A stretch of DNA of 64,000 bases from Nitrospira sp. SG-bin1 (GCA_002083365.1 LVWS01000033.1:248001-312000), one strand, 5' to 3'; numbered from the stretch's first letter, positions 15,679 through 24,128 are shown. Made by a program: numbers and translations. Notes: a model not told the origin generated them from the sequence alone.

Positions 15679-17022
15679 TCATAAGATGTTCGATATACGG
15701 TCTACTGCCTGGGTCAACGTCTGCAAGGCCGGAGAAATCCGAACGTCATAGGCCGGCACGGCCTCGAGGACTCGCAGCGGTTCAGGAAGTCGTCCCAACT
15801 GAGCAACCACATGGCGCCGCAGTTCGGCGAGTTCGGGCGATGCCGCAAGGCGGCGACCATTCGTCATGACAGGGTGGAGCAGTGGTTCGCCGGACAGTTG
15901 ATCGTGGTCTGTCGTCACGACGTCGTAATCGAACCCGCCGTCACTTCTATAAAACCGAAAGACTTGCTTGCGCCCCGGCCACGTGGCTTTGCCTTCCGAC
16001 CGTTTGCGGGAGGGACGGCCCGCATATTCCTGGAGTTTATAGGCACAGTCGAGCGAGGGAGCATCGGACGAGGTTGTCACAGCCGTTCCAACGGCGAAGC
16101 TGTCGATCGGCGCCCCGGTGTGGACCAGCTCGCTTACCCGATATTCATCGAGGTTGCCGCTGACCAGAATTTGTGCGCCAGGCAAGCCTCCTGCATCGAG
16201 GATACGTCGAACCTTACGGGCATGGTCGGCCAGGTCACCGCTGTCCAGCCGTACCCCCTTGATCGTCATACCATGGGCTTGAAGAGTCTTGGCCAACGAG
16301 ACGACTTTATCAGCGGCCGCTTCCGTGTCGTAGGTGTCGAGCAGGAGAACCACGTTGTCCGGTCGGGCTTGGGCAAAGTGCTCGAAGGCGATGAGTTCAT
16401 CTTCGTGGGCTTGCACGAATGAATGGGCCATCGTGCCGTACTGCGGAATGCCGTACATCATGCCGGCCAGGACGGTTGCCGTTCCGGCGAAGCCTATCAA
16501 AAAACACGCCCGCGCGGCGAGCAGACCTGCCTCGGCACCATGCGCACGGCGCAATCCGAAATCGATGAGCGGCTTTCTTTCTGCGGCCAGCACCGACCGG
16601 ACGGCCTTGGAGGCCACCATGGTTTGAAAGTTCAACAGGTTCATGACACGACTTTCGACGAGCTGAGCTTGCGGAAGGGGCGCGACGATCCTGACGATCG
16701 GCTCGTGGGGAAAAAAGATGGTTCCTTCGAGCATCGCCTCGACATTCCCCGTGAACCGGAGGGCTTCCAAGTAGTGCAGAAACTGCGAGCTGAGTTGCTT
16801 CGATTGATCCAGCCAGGCCAGTTCTTCGCGGGTAAAGTGCCATTCCGAGAGATAGTCCAACACCTGTTCAAGGCCGGCTGCCACCAAGAAGTTTCGATGG
16901 GGGGGCAGCTTGCGGACAAAGAACTCGAACACGGCCGACCCCTCCATCCCTTCTTCCAGATAGGCCTGGGCCATCGTGAGTTCATATAGATCCGTCAGCA
17001 GAGCGCTCGTCGATGGATTCAT
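15679..17022 (-). CDS. pncB: Nicotinate phosphoribosyltransferase
   Basis: 447 residues from the ATG at 17022, which overlaps the pncA stop (ATGA). It makes nicotinate mononucleotide from nicotinate, PRPP and ATP in the NAD salvage (Preiss-Handler) pathway. N-terminal MNPSTSALLTDLYELTMAQA and FEFFVRKLPPHRNFLVAAGL are family hallmarks. The phosphoribosyl-binding region follows in FGLRRAHGAEAGLLAARAC (the RR-HG motif with a catalytic His region), and KGVRLDSGDLA is the nicotinate site. It stands immediately after nicotinamidase, so the two enzymes turn nicotinamide into NaMN in sequence. Confidence is high. Confidence 0.95.
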   Translation of the reverse strand: MNPSTSALLTDLYELTMAQAYLEEGMEGSAVFEFFVRKLPPHRNFLVAAGLEQVLDYLSEWHFTREELAWLDQSKQLSSQFLHYLEALRFTGNVEAMLEGTIFFPHEPIVRIVAPLPQAQLVESRVMNLLNFQTMVASKAVRSVLAAERKPLIDFGLRRAHGAEAGLLAARACFLIGFAGTATVLAGMMYGIPQYGTMAHSFVQAHEDELIAFEHFAQARPDNVVLLLDTYDTEAAADKVVSLAKTLQAHGMTIKGVRLDSGDLADHARKVRRILDAGGLPGAQILVSGNLDEYRVSELVHTGAPIDSFAVGTAVTTSSDAPSLDCAYKLQEYAGRPSRKRSEGKATWPGRKQVFRFYRSDGGFDYDVVTTDHDQLSGEPLLHPVMTNGRRLAASPELAELRRHVVAQLGRLPEPLRVLEAVPAYDVRISPALQTLTQAVDRISNIL

Positions 17023-17600
17023 GTTCCAGGCCTCTCCCACCGAACCGACACTGCTCCCAAGCGGATCATTTCCTCCTCGGCCCGGCGGCCATCGTCAGGA
17101 CGAAGGTTGACCGCCTTGATGGCATCCGCCAGCAAACAGACATCGTAGCCTAGTATGCGCGCATCCTTGACGGAGTTCAGCACGCAATAGTCCGTCGCCA
17201 ATCCACCGATGAACAGACGTCGCACTTTGAGGGCGCGAAGGTGCCGATCCAGCGCGGTGCCGTGGAACGCCGAGTAGGCCTCCTGGTCCCGATCGATGGC
17301 CTTGTAAATGATGACGGCCGATGGCGGTGTCATAAACGACGACGGCGGCAGCGAACCGGGTAATCCGGCGACACAATGAGGTGGCCATGGCCCGCCCTGC
17401 GGCTGGAACGAGCAATGGTCGGGTGGGTGCCAATCGCGAGTCATGAACATGGGGAGATGTCGTGCCTGGAATTGTCGAACATAATTATCCAGGATGGGAA
17501 GAACGGTCTCACTTCCGCTGATGGCAAGTGTGCCGCCCGGTAGGAAATCACGTTGGATGTCCGTAATGAGCAAGGCGTCGGATGTGGTCAGGGAAATCAT
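17019..17600 (-). CDS. pncA: Nicotinamidase
   Basis: 193 residues. It hydrolyses nicotinamide to nicotinate and ammonia. The catalytic Asp is in LLITDIQRDFLPGGTL, the Lys in IIYKAIDRD and the nucleophilic Cys in GGLATDYCVLNSV. The metal-binding residues lie in TRDWHPPDHCSF (Asp, His, His), as in the PncA/isochorismatase family. Length is usual (about 190-210). The gene overlaps pncB by 4 nt, which completes a two-step NAD salvage unit within a run that also contains a cytochrome c and a USP gene, so NAD recycling seems tied to energy stress here. Confidence 0.95.
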   Translation of the reverse strand: MISLTTSDALLITDIQRDFLPGGTLAISGSETVLPILDNYVRQFQARHLPMFMTRDWHPPDHCSFQPQGGPWPPHCVAGLPGSLPPSSFMTPPSAVIIYKAIDRDQEAYSAFHGTALDRHLRALKVRRLFIGGLATDYCVLNSVKDARILGYDVCLLADAIKAVNLRPDDGRRAEEEMIRLGAVSVRWERPGT

Positions 17601-17685
17601 GGTAGTGATTGCGAAGCCGGGAATCCAATAATCTCTTGATCCGGTCCGGAATCCACATGTTTCAGATCACCGATCGTCAGATCGA

Positions 17686-18078
17686 TCAGCGGCCTCGTTG
17701 TGACAACAGGCGAATGTACGCCACCGCGTCCTGCATTTCTCCGTCGGTGAGTTGGCCGCGCCACGAATGCATCGGGCTGAAGACGACGCCGTGCTCGATG
17801 GTCCGCAGTAACTCCTCATCGGACTTCAGGAACGATTGAAAGCGCTGAAAATCGGCCGGAGCAACTTTCAGCGAAGCGGCGGCAGGTCCGTCGCCACGGC
17901 CGCTTGGTCCATGACAACTTTCACAATGTTGCTCGTACACGGCTTTCCCACGTGCAGGGTCGGGAGGATAATCTTGGGCGGAGAGGGAGGATATCGACGG
18001 ACCGCTCACCAGCAGGACTCCACAGAGCCCTGCCGCAACGAATCGATGCCCGGTGAACCGCCGCGAAACTGTGAGCAT
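17686..18078 (-). CDS. Small c-type cytochrome (class I, monohaem)
   Basis: 130 residues. A signal peptide (RFVAAGLCGVLLVSGPSISS, cleavage probably near SLSAQD) exports it to the periplasm. The haem motif is HCESCHGPSGRGDGPAA (CxxCH) and the likely distal ligand is Met in FSPMHSWRGQLTD, followed by QDAVAYIRLLS, the closing helix of class I cytochromes. The second half is what the pseudogene at 7500-7795 has lost. It lies 5 nt after the zinc-ribbon gene in the minus-strand run. It probably carries electrons in the periplasm; partners are not visible. Confidence 0.92.
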   Translation of the reverse strand: MLTVSRRFTGHRFVAAGLCGVLLVSGPSISSLSAQDYPPDPARGKAVYEQHCESCHGPSGRGDGPAAASLKVAPADFQRFQSFLKSDEELLRTIEHGVVFSPMHSWRGQLTDGEMQDAVAYIRLLSQRGR

Positions 18079-18083
18079 GGGGC

Positions 18084-18248
18084 TTAACTCTTTTTCGTCG
18101 TGTGAGCGATGAACGGGCTGAAGAGCTGCCGCAATTTTTTACTTCCGCACGCCGGACATTGGACGTCGCCCGCTTCATGCTCCTTCAAGGTCACCACGAT
18201 CAACGATTCCTTCCCGCATTCGAGGCATTGATAGTCGTACATCGGCAT
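18084..18248 (-). CDS. FmdB-like zinc-ribbon protein
   Basis: 54 residues. The ATG at 18248 follows AAAGGGGG; the family begins MPMYDYQCLECGKE. Two CxxC knuckles (CLEC and CPAC) about 26 residues apart form a zinc ribbon of the FmdB/CxxC regulatory type. Despite the old name, the function of these small proteins is mostly unknown. It lies between the USP gene (20 nt upstream) and cytochrome c (5 nt downstream), so it is co-transcribed with them. Confidence 0.85.
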   Translation of the reverse strand: MPMYDYQCLECGKESLIVVTLKEHEAGDVQCPACGSKKLRQLFSPFIAHTTKKS

Positions 18249-18268
18249 GGTGCGCCCCCTTTCGATCA

Positions 18269-19132
18269 TCAGCCAACAATCATGAGCGGATAGGTCCCCT
18301 GGTGGAGGAGGGCATGGGACACACTGCCGAGTACCATACGGGTGAGGCCGCGGCGCCCCCGGGACCCTACCAGGATAAGATCGGGATTCAAGGCCTTGGC
18401 TTCCTCGAGAATTCCATCAACGGGAGTACCCAATGTGGTCACCACGCGGGTTTGGTAGCCATTGGGTTTAAGCGTGGTCGCCATTTCATCGAGGAAGTCT
18501 CTGGCTTTGCCGAGGGAATGGGTCTCCATGTGCTCGGCCGAGACGGCATCCACCGGCCAGGGCGGCCTGGTATGGGGAAGAACGGTGAACAAGGTGATGA
18601 TGGGCGGTTCACGAAAGGGTTTCCGTCGAAGAAAGGCCAAGGCATGGTCCGCATCGTAGGTTCCTTGTAAAGGAAGCAAGATATGGCGAAGGGTTTTCAA
18701 CGGACCGGGAAGAATCAGTTTCGCACCGGGCCCGAACGTCAACACTCGGTGAGAGACGCTTCCGACGAGCCGTTCCTTGATCGGTCCAAGGCCTCGGCTT
18801 CCCAACAGGATCAGGTCCACCTTGAGTTGTTCCGCCAAGGCCACGATCTGGTCCGCGGGGGACCCGACGACCAAATGTTTCGTGACCGGGCCGGCATCCA
18901 GGGGAAGCAACGACACGATGCGATCCAACAGACGGGTTCCGTCGTCGCGCATGTTTCGCTCGACGGTCTCGTAGAGTTCTTGTGCGACTTCCGGCATCAT
19001 CATAGGATAGGCCGGACTTGGGACATCGAGGACATGCACGAGGTGCAGGGCCTCGGCGCGAGCCAGATACTTAAGAGACCGAACCGCTTCGTACGAATGG
19101 TCCGATCCGTCGACAGTGAGCAACATTTTCAT
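18269..19132 (-). CDS. Universal stress protein with two UspA domains
   Basis: 287 residues. Domain 1 (1-145) starts MKMLLTVDGSDHSYEAVRSL and ends with GSRGLGPIKERLVGSVSHRVL. Domain 2 (150-287) starts TLRHILLPLQGTYDADHALA and ends GSRGRRGLTRMVLGSVSHALL. Both carry the ATP-binding pattern G-x2-G-x9-G(S/T) seen in ATP-binding USPs. Double-domain USPs respond to hypoxia, starvation or respiratory stress in many bacteria. It is encoded 46 nt after the MgtE-like gene. It is the first of four USP genes between 18.2 and 26.4 kb. Confidence 0.92.
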   Translation of the reverse strand: MKMLLTVDGSDHSYEAVRSLKYLARAEALHLVHVLDVPSPAYPMMMPEVAQELYETVERNMRDDGTRLLDRIVSLLPLDAGPVTKHLVVGSPADQIVALAEQLKVDLILLGSRGLGPIKERLVGSVSHRVLTFGPGAKLILPGPLKTLRHILLPLQGTYDADHALAFLRRKPFREPPIITLFTVLPHTRPPWPVDAVSAEHMETHSLGKARDFLDEMATTLKPNGYQTRVVTTLGTPVDGILEEAKALNPDLILVGSRGRRGLTRMVLGSVSHALLHQGTYPLMIVG

Positions 19133-19178
19133 AGCGTCACCTTCAAAGGATAGATCCTCCGTCCCGTTTCACCACGCA

Positions 19179-20135
19179 TCACCTGGGCAGCAAGGTCGTC
19201 GCGATCGTGAGGTAAATTCCCACGCTCAAAATGTCTTGCACGACGGTGGCGATCGGTCCGCTGGCCAAGGCGGGATCCGCGCCAAGGCGCACCAGTCCCA
19301 GCGGAAGCACACTGGCCATGATGGCGGCGACGACGGCCGTGATCCCCAGCGAGGCACCCACAACTATCGCCAAGGTCGGTTGCCCGTTCCACATCCACAG
19401 TCCCGTCGCAGCGACCACCGAGACAATCGTTCCGATGGCCGCCCCGATCGAGGCTTCTCTGATCAGCTGAGTCCAGAGCGCGACTTCTCCATAGGCCAAT
19501 CGGCGAACCAAGACGGTCTCCGTTTGAGTCCCGACGGCATCGGCCATGTACACCACCAAGGGGAGAAAGAAGGAGAGGGCGACCTCACGTTTCAACGAAC
19601 CTTCGAATGCCGAGGCCACGCCGCCGGCCAAAAATCCTCCGGCGAGGCCGACCATCAACCATGGGAGACGCGCACGCACGGCCGCGAGGGTCTGTTGTCC
19701 TGCGAGCGAGAGATCAAGATGGTCGATCCTGCTTAGCCCTCCCATGCGCAGAAAGTTGTCCACATGTTCTTCATGCAGCAGCGCCAACAGTCGTCCGATC
19801 GGAATAGCGCCCACCAACCGCCGTCTCCCATCGATGACGGCGACATCCGCGTCATGGCGTTCGACCGCGCGCAGCGCCACCGTCTCGGCGGGGTCGCCCG
19901 GCAGTACCTCGATGGGAGGGAGCCCTTCGAGATCGGCCAGCGCAGTCTGTTCCTCGGCCTGAAGCAGCCGTTCAATCGGGACCTGTCCGACGAGCACGGC
20001 GTGATCGTCGACCAGGTAAACATGTCCCACCTCATCCCATCTGCGGCCCCGAAGCGATTCAATTGTTTCGCCGACCGTGCGGTGTCTATCGCTCCGGGGA
20101 ATGTCCAGCGTCATCAAGTCTGCAGCTGTCGCCAT
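19179..20135 (-). CDS. MgtE-type Mg2+ transporter lacking the N-terminal domain
   Basis: 318 residues from the ATG at 20135 (AGAGGAAATAGG upstream); MgtE is usually about 450. Residues 1-130 hold two CBS motifs (GHVYLVDDHAVLVGQVPIER and DADVAVIDGRRRLVGAIP), and five transmembrane helices follow from about residue 165. The pore signature ADAVGTQTETVLVRRLA is intact, as are the conserved Gly/Asp residues of the last helices (ASGPIATVVQDILSVGIYL). The N domain of MgtE, which closes the channel at high cytoplasmic Mg2+, is missing, so gating should differ. A 31-residue membrane peptide is encoded 22 nt upstream. Confidence 0.88.
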   Translation of the reverse strand: MATAADLMTLDIPRSDRHRTVGETIESLRGRRWDEVGHVYLVDDHAVLVGQVPIERLLQAEEQTALADLEGLPPIEVLPGDPAETVALRAVERHDADVAVIDGRRRLVGAIPIGRLLALLHEEHVDNFLRMGGLSRIDHLDLSLAGQQTLAAVRARLPWLMVGLAGGFLAGGVASAFEGSLKREVALSFFLPLVVYMADAVGTQTETVLVRRLAYGEVALWTQLIREASIGAAIGTIVSVVAATGLWMWNGQPTLAIVVGASLGITAVVAAIMASVLPLGLVRLGADPALASGPIATVVQDILSVGIYLTIATTLLPR

Positions 20136-20157
20136 CCTATTTCCTCTGAGCCGATCG

Positions 20158-20253
20158 TTACCGGCAATCTGCGGGGCAGAAGAAAACAAGGTACATGACG
20201 ATTGCGAGTCCTAAGCCTATCGCTCCCAGCAGGAGCCACCGTGCGCGTGTCAT
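20158..20253 (-). CDS. 31-residue membrane peptide upstream of the MgtE-like gene
   Basis: The frame starts with ATG after CTAGGAGAGCGGC, a good Shine-Dalgarno. The peptide begins MTRARWLLLGAIGLGLAIVM and ends FCPADCR. It has a basic N-terminus, a single transmembrane helix with a GAIGLG motif and a two-Cys tail. Its stop is 22 nt before the transporter start, so it is the first gene of the run or a leader peptide. It could bind the transporter, as small peptides do for other Mg2+ carriers, or its translation could regulate downstream expression. Neither is shown by the sequence. Confidence 0.55.
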   Translation of the reverse strand: MTRARWLLLGAIGLGLAIVMYLVFFCPADCR

Positions 20254-20593
20254 GCCGCTCTCCTAGTGGATCTTCAGCAAGTCCAATGCCGCTTACAAGA
20301 AGATCATCAGCGGAGAAGGGAGACGCGTAAGGAGTGAAAGGGAACAGTCGTGTTGCGGCGGAAAAACTTTGGCCACACCGGCGATCCGCTCACATCTTCT
20401 GGCGCTTTCTGCTACAGGGAGCGAAAGATCGCTGTGGCAGAGAGCCCCTTCTTGCGGAGGAGGAGCGTATAGTCGATGGCTTGACGGCAAGGCGAAGGTG
20501 ACAAATGCGTGGTGTCTTCGAGCCATCAGCTATCAGCCATCAGTTCTGGTCCATGGCATCGCCCTTGCTCAAATTCCCACGGGAGGATCGTTC
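20254..20593. repeat. Intergenic region with a heptamer tandem repeat
   Basis: The region separates divergent runs and should hold promoters for both. At 20521-20543 AGCCATC-AGCTATC-AGCCATC-AG is a tandem repeat of period 7. No gene is evident. No clear promoter could be fixed by eye. Confidence 0.5.
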
Positions 20594-21097
20594 ATGGACA
20601 AGGATAGTGATCTCTTCAAGTCCATCCTGGTTCCCGTGGATTTCTCCCCTTGTTCAAATGAAGCATTCCGCGTTGCCTGTCAGGTCGCACGGCTGTGCGG
20701 GGCGGTGCTGCTCGTGCTGCACGTGATCGATATCAGCGCCCTGGCCGCCTTCCATCGATTGGGATTGCTGGCCGTTCCGTCCGATGCCGCCCCGCAACGG
20801 CGGCGCTTGCGCCATCATGCCCGTCTCAACATAAGGCAGTTGTTGGAGTCGAAAGTCGCCGCACAGGTAAAGATCACACGCCTGATCGTGGAAGGGGCTC
20901 CCTTCGTCGAGATCGCCAAAGTCGCGCGCACGGGGAGTATCGATCTGGTCGTGATGGGAAGCTATGGTGGCCGGTCCGGCAGCGTGGACAAAATTTTCTT
21001 CGGCAGCACGGCGGAAAAAGTCGTTCGCACCGCGGGGTGTCCCGTACTGACCGTGCCGCTTGCCACATCCGCCGGACAACGGAACACGACAGGCTGA
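20594..21097 (+). CDS. Universal stress protein, single UspA domain
   Basis: 167 residues from the ATG at 20594, which has GGGAGGA upstream; the open frame extends further 5' without family similarity. The domain begins LFKSILVPVDFSPCSNEAFR and closes with VVMGSYGGRSGSVDKIFFGSTAEKVVRTAGCPVLTV (G-x2-G-x9-G-S type ATP site). An insertion (LGLLAVPSDAAPQRRRLRHH, about residues 65-85) is longer than usual. It is the first gene of a plus-strand run and lies 20 nt before the cupredoxin-like gene. Confidence 0.9.
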   Translation: MDKDSDLFKSILVPVDFSPCSNEAFRVACQVARLCGAVLLVLHVIDISALAAFHRLGLLAVPSDAAPQRRRLRHHARLNIRQLLESKVAAQVKITRLIVEGAPFVEIAKVARTGSIDLVVMGSYGGRSGSVDKIFFGSTAEKVVRTAGCPVLTVPLATSAGQRNTTG

Positions 21098-21117
21098 CGA
21101 ACAGGAGGGAGGACATC

Positions 21118-21558
21118 ATGACGATGGGAGAATATCGGGCGCGGTGGCGGAGCGTGGGATTGATGGTAGCCATGGCATCCGTGGCATGCTTGGCGTTGTT
21201 GTATGGCGCCGTCCTTTTGGCGCAATCCGAACAGGTGGTGGAGGTGACGATCAAGGATTTTCGGTTTGTGACGAAGCAGAGTCCGTTGCGTCTGGGGTTT
21301 CCCACCGTCATCAAGGTACGGAACGAGGATGGGGAGCGACATGATTTCAGCTCCACCATGTTCGAGGGTATTCCGACACAGATTGAAAAAGAAGGCGTGG
21401 TGGTGTACGGCCGTGGCGTGGGGGGCGTCTTTCTCGATCCGAAACGGGAGGCCACGATACGATTCGATATGACGCGTCCAGGTCGGCATGTCTTTCGGTG
21501 TTCCATTCACCCGACGATGAGCGGGGAATTGCTTCTGTTGAGCGCGGAGGCGGTGTGA
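21118..21558 (+). CDS. Membrane-anchored cupredoxin-like protein
   Basis: 146 residues. Residues 15-35 form an N-terminal membrane anchor or signal (GLMVAMASVACLALLYGAVL). The rest is a cupredoxin-like beta sandwich: VVEVTIKDFRFVTKQSPLRL, then GERHDFSS and, near the C-terminus, VFRCSIHPTMSGELLLL. His in RHDF, Cys in FRCS, His in SIHP and Met in TMSG are in the order of a type 1 copper site (H...C-x2-H-x2-M). It would bind copper in the periplasm and may transfer electrons. SD GGGAGGA precedes the start. The stop overlaps the GTG start of the next USP gene. Confidence 0.8.
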   Translation: MTMGEYRARWRSVGLMVAMASVACLALLYGAVLLAQSEQVVEVTIKDFRFVTKQSPLRLGFPTVIKVRNEDGERHDFSSTMFEGIPTQIEKEGVVVYGRGVGGVFLDPKREATIRFDMTRPGRHVFRCSIHPTMSGELLLLSAEAV

Positions 21559-22526
21559 GTGCATCGGCAGGGGAGCGAAGGATCCTGTTTGCGACCGACG
21601 GCTCGTCAGGGTCGGCGAGGGCCGAAGCCTATGCCTGCGCGTTGGCCCGGTCATGGGGAGCCTCGCTGACGGTGATGAGCGTGCTGGAATTTCCTCCGGG
21701 GATGGATCCGAACTACGCGGTCAATCGGCAGTACCTGGATGGCTTGATGACGGAAGCCACGGAGAAATTGACGGATCTGAAGGCGCGGGCGGTCTCCCAG
21801 GGGATTTCCACGCAATCACGGATCGCAACAGGAATCCCGAGCGAGGAAGTGTTGGCCGTCGCGCGTGACCAAGAGACCGATTTGATCGTGGTTGGAACGA
21901 GAGGGAAGACCGGTCTCGAGCACATCTTGCTGGGCAGCACGGCTGAGCGAATCATTCGCCTGGCTCCTTGTCCCGTGTTGACGGTTCCCATGGGAAAGCC
22001 GCGCGCAGACGGAGGCTCGAACATCGAGAAGCCGGAACCGGCACTGGAGCGAATGCTCGTGCCGATCGATTTTTCAGACTGTTCGGTCGATGCCGTGGAG
22101 TATGGCGCGTTGATCGCACGACGATCGAACGCCTCCCTGACACTTCTTCACGTCTTGGAGCCGGTATCGTACGGACTCGATTTTACACTCGCTCATATGG
22201 CCGAGCGGGAATCGGGCAAAACGGCCATCAGGAAGCGGTTATCGGATTTCGTCTCCGCGCTCGGCTCCGTCGGTCTCGTAGCCGATTCTCTGATGGCCGG
22301 TGGGCTGCCGGCCGATTCCATTCTTGATGCGGCCAGAACACGGTCCGTGGGTATGATCGTCATGGGAACTCATGGCCGCCGCGGCGTGTCTCATCTGTTG
22401 TTCGGCAGCGTCGCGGAGTCCGTCCTTCGGAGATCTTCCTGTCCTGTTCTCACCGTCCGGAGTCCGAAGTTTCCGTCAGGCCATCGTCGTGTCCTCTCGG
22501 AACACTCGATGCCGACCAACGTTTAA
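21555..22526 (+). CDS. Universal stress protein with two UspA domains
   Basis: 323 residues from GTG at 21555, which overlaps the previous stop (GTGA) and has GGAGG 5 nt upstream; a longer frame exists but runs through the cupredoxin gene. Domain 1 starts SAGERRILFATDGSSGSARA and has GTRGKTGLEHILLGSTAERI. Domain 2 starts LERMLVPIDFSDCSVDAVEY and has GTHGRRGVSHLLFGSVAESV. Both keep the ATP-binding glycines. It probably forms a complex or shares regulation with the USP and cupredoxin genes before it. Length and layout are normal for tandem USPs. Confidence 0.9.
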   Translation: MSASAGERRILFATDGSSGSARAEAYACALARSWGASLTVMSVLEFPPGMDPNYAVNRQYLDGLMTEATEKLTDLKARAVSQGISTQSRIATGIPSEEVLAVARDQETDLIVVGTRGKTGLEHILLGSTAERIIRLAPCPVLTVPMGKPRADGGSNIEKPEPALERMLVPIDFSDCSVDAVEYGALIARRSNASLTLLHVLEPVSYGLDFTLAHMAERESGKTAIRKRLSDFVSALGSVGLVADSLMAGGLPADSILDAARTRSVGMIVMGTHGRRGVSHLLFGSVAESVLRRSSCPVLTVRSPKFPSGHRRVLSEHSMPTNV

Positions 22527-22540
22527 CCCAGGAGCGAGTT

Positions 22541-22765
22541 ATGGGAACACGCAGGCCCACAAGCAAGAAAGCAACGAGTCGGCGCGCCTCCGCACCGGCC
22601 CGAGCCGACAAACCCATCGCATTGCCGGACGGAATGTGGGAGCGGATCTCGCGGAAAGCATACGAGCTTTGGGAACAGCGAGGCCGCCAGGAGGGCAACG
22701 CGCTTCGAGATTGGCTCGACGCGGAAGAAATCGTCATGGAAGAAATCCATGAAGCCCGCGAATGA
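22541..22765 (+). CDS. DUF2934 family protein
   Basis: 74 residues. A basic, Ser/Ala-rich N-terminus (residues 1-28) is followed by the DUF2934 helix pair, WERISRKAYELWEQRGRQEG and ALRDWLDAEEIVMEEI. The family is small, widespread and without known function. The 3' end overlaps the start of the next gene by 17 nt, so the pair is translationally coupled. Confidence 0.82.
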   Translation: MGTRRPTSKKATSRRASAPARADKPIALPDGMWERISRKAYELWEQRGRQEGNALRDWLDAEEIVMEEIHEARE

Positions 22766-24128
22766 CCGGGCGGCGGGATTTTGGACTCCACGACCTCCGT
22801 CCCTGGACGGCGTGCTGTCGCGGCTGGAGAGTCTGTCCCGCAGACCGGAATTCGGATTGCAACGTGAGTTGGCACAGGCTCGCGCGCTCAAGCCGTATTT
22901 GGAAGGGGGCGCGGGACGGCTGGTCACGCCCCTTGAACAGGAAATCGAGCTGGCGAATCTCTACCTGTTCTGCGACTACTATCCGGATGACGGACAACTC
23001 ACGCTCATCGAACAGCTGAGAGATGTCATCACCGAACACATTCCCGAAGAAGAGCGGCAGTGGCTCGATCCTCTGAAGCATTCCTATTTCGATGTCCTCA
23101 AGCCGATTTCTCCGCCACAATCTGGTCGCGATCTCACCCTTCAATCACTGGCCGATGGAACGAGGACGGTCTTCCCTTGGGGAGAATTCGTGAAGGATCT
23201 TGCGGCGGACCGTCCGTTGCTGACAAGGGTCATACATGATCCGAACACCCCCCTGGAATCCGGCAAGGCCGTATGGGCCGGCTGTGGCGTGACAGTGACA
23301 CAAGCCGATGCGGAGGCCTTACTCACGATCACATCGGAATGGCGCCGCGAAATGGAGATCACGACCGGATCCTTCGCCCTGGGGGAATGGAGGGAGTTTG
23401 CCAAGCGATACGGCTACATGATTCTCTGGGCCTTTGCCCAACTGCGGCTGGATGCGCTGGTGGAAGCCGTCGTCCATATCGGATATCGCAATCCCGACGG
23501 GCAGCCCTATCTCTATGCGGTGGCCCTGTACGACCACCACGAGCCTCGATTCTTCGCCCAAGTCTTGTCCGAGATGAACGAATTTCAAACGGAGAAGCCT
23601 GGTGCGGATGACAAGCGGGGTGCGGCGGGGGATTCGCCCATGGTCCAGCACTGGGTCCAGCGGGAGGACGGTCGGCTTGTCGCCCGACTCACGCTCACCG
23701 CGTTTCAGCTCATCGTCGAATGCGACAGCCCGCCGCGGTTGGACCAGATCAAGCATCGACTCGCGGCCTCGTTGGGATTTTCCCTCCATTTCCGCGGCGA
23801 GACGGTGGTACCGCCGGCCCGGCAGCTCTCCGTGGCCGAACTCATGTCCGACGAGCCTCCGACGGTGGTCGTGACGCCGGAGGAAGACCGGACGCTCCTC
23901 AACCAGTTCCTGGAGAAAGTCTACTTGGAGTGGTCGGACCAGCCGCACCTTGCGCTCGGTGGCCAAACGCCTCGGCACGCGGCTGCGACTTCGACGTTGC
24001 GGGCGAAGGTCGGTGATCTGATCGACGACATGGAACGGCATGATCCGGGCCGCCGGCGGTCAGGGAAACCGGCCTTCGGTTATAATCGACTCCGCGCCCA
24101 TGTGGGCTTGGACGAACTGCCAGAGTAG
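22749..24128 (+). CDS. Conserved hypothetical protein with an MbcA/ParS-like C-terminal segment
   Basis: 459 residues, not recognised overall. No signal peptide or transmembrane helix is visible. The N-terminal part (20-120) is helical and acidic (LVTPLEQEIELANLYLFCDY). The middle (200-350) mixes strands and helices (VVHIGYRNPDGQPYLYAVAL). The last 80 residues contain EKVYLEWSDQPHLALGGQTP followed by RHAAAT and a helix. This resembles the W-D-P-ALGG-TP-A motif shared by MbcA/Xre-type toxin-binding domains and by several SEC-C-like proteins. The similarity is short, so it does not make this an antitoxin. The gene overlaps DUF2934. Confidence 0.65.
   Translation: MKPANDRAAGFWTPRPPSLDGVLSRLESLSRRPEFGLQRELAQARALKPYLEGGAGRLVTPLEQEIELANLYLFCDYYPDDGQLTLIEQLRDVITEHIPEEERQWLDPLKHSYFDVLKPISPPQSGRDLTLQSLADGTRTVFPWGEFVKDLAADRPLLTRVIHDPNTPLESGKAVWAGCGVTVTQADAEALLTITSEWRREMEITTGSFALGEWREFAKRYGYMILWAFAQLRLDALVEAVVHIGYRNPDGQPYLYAVALYDHHEPRFFAQVLSEMNEFQTEKPGADDKRGAAGDSPMVQHWVQREDGRLVARLTLTAFQLIVECDSPPRLDQIKHRLAASLGFSLHFRGETVVPPARQLSVAELMSDEPPTVVVTPEEDRTLLNQFLEKVYLEWSDQPHLALGGQTPRHAAATSTLRAKVGDLIDDMERHDPGRRRSGKPAFGYNRLRAHVGLDELPE

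Noticed and set aside
20695..21558. Longer frame spanning the USP gene and cupredoxin
   Set aside because: The first 140 codons overlap the USP gene in another frame. The ATG at 21118 with its Shine-Dalgarno and signal anchor is the real start.
22749..24128. 459-residue gene as an antitoxin
   Set aside because: Only a short C-terminal motif is similar to MbcA/Xre; no toxin gene is adjacent.
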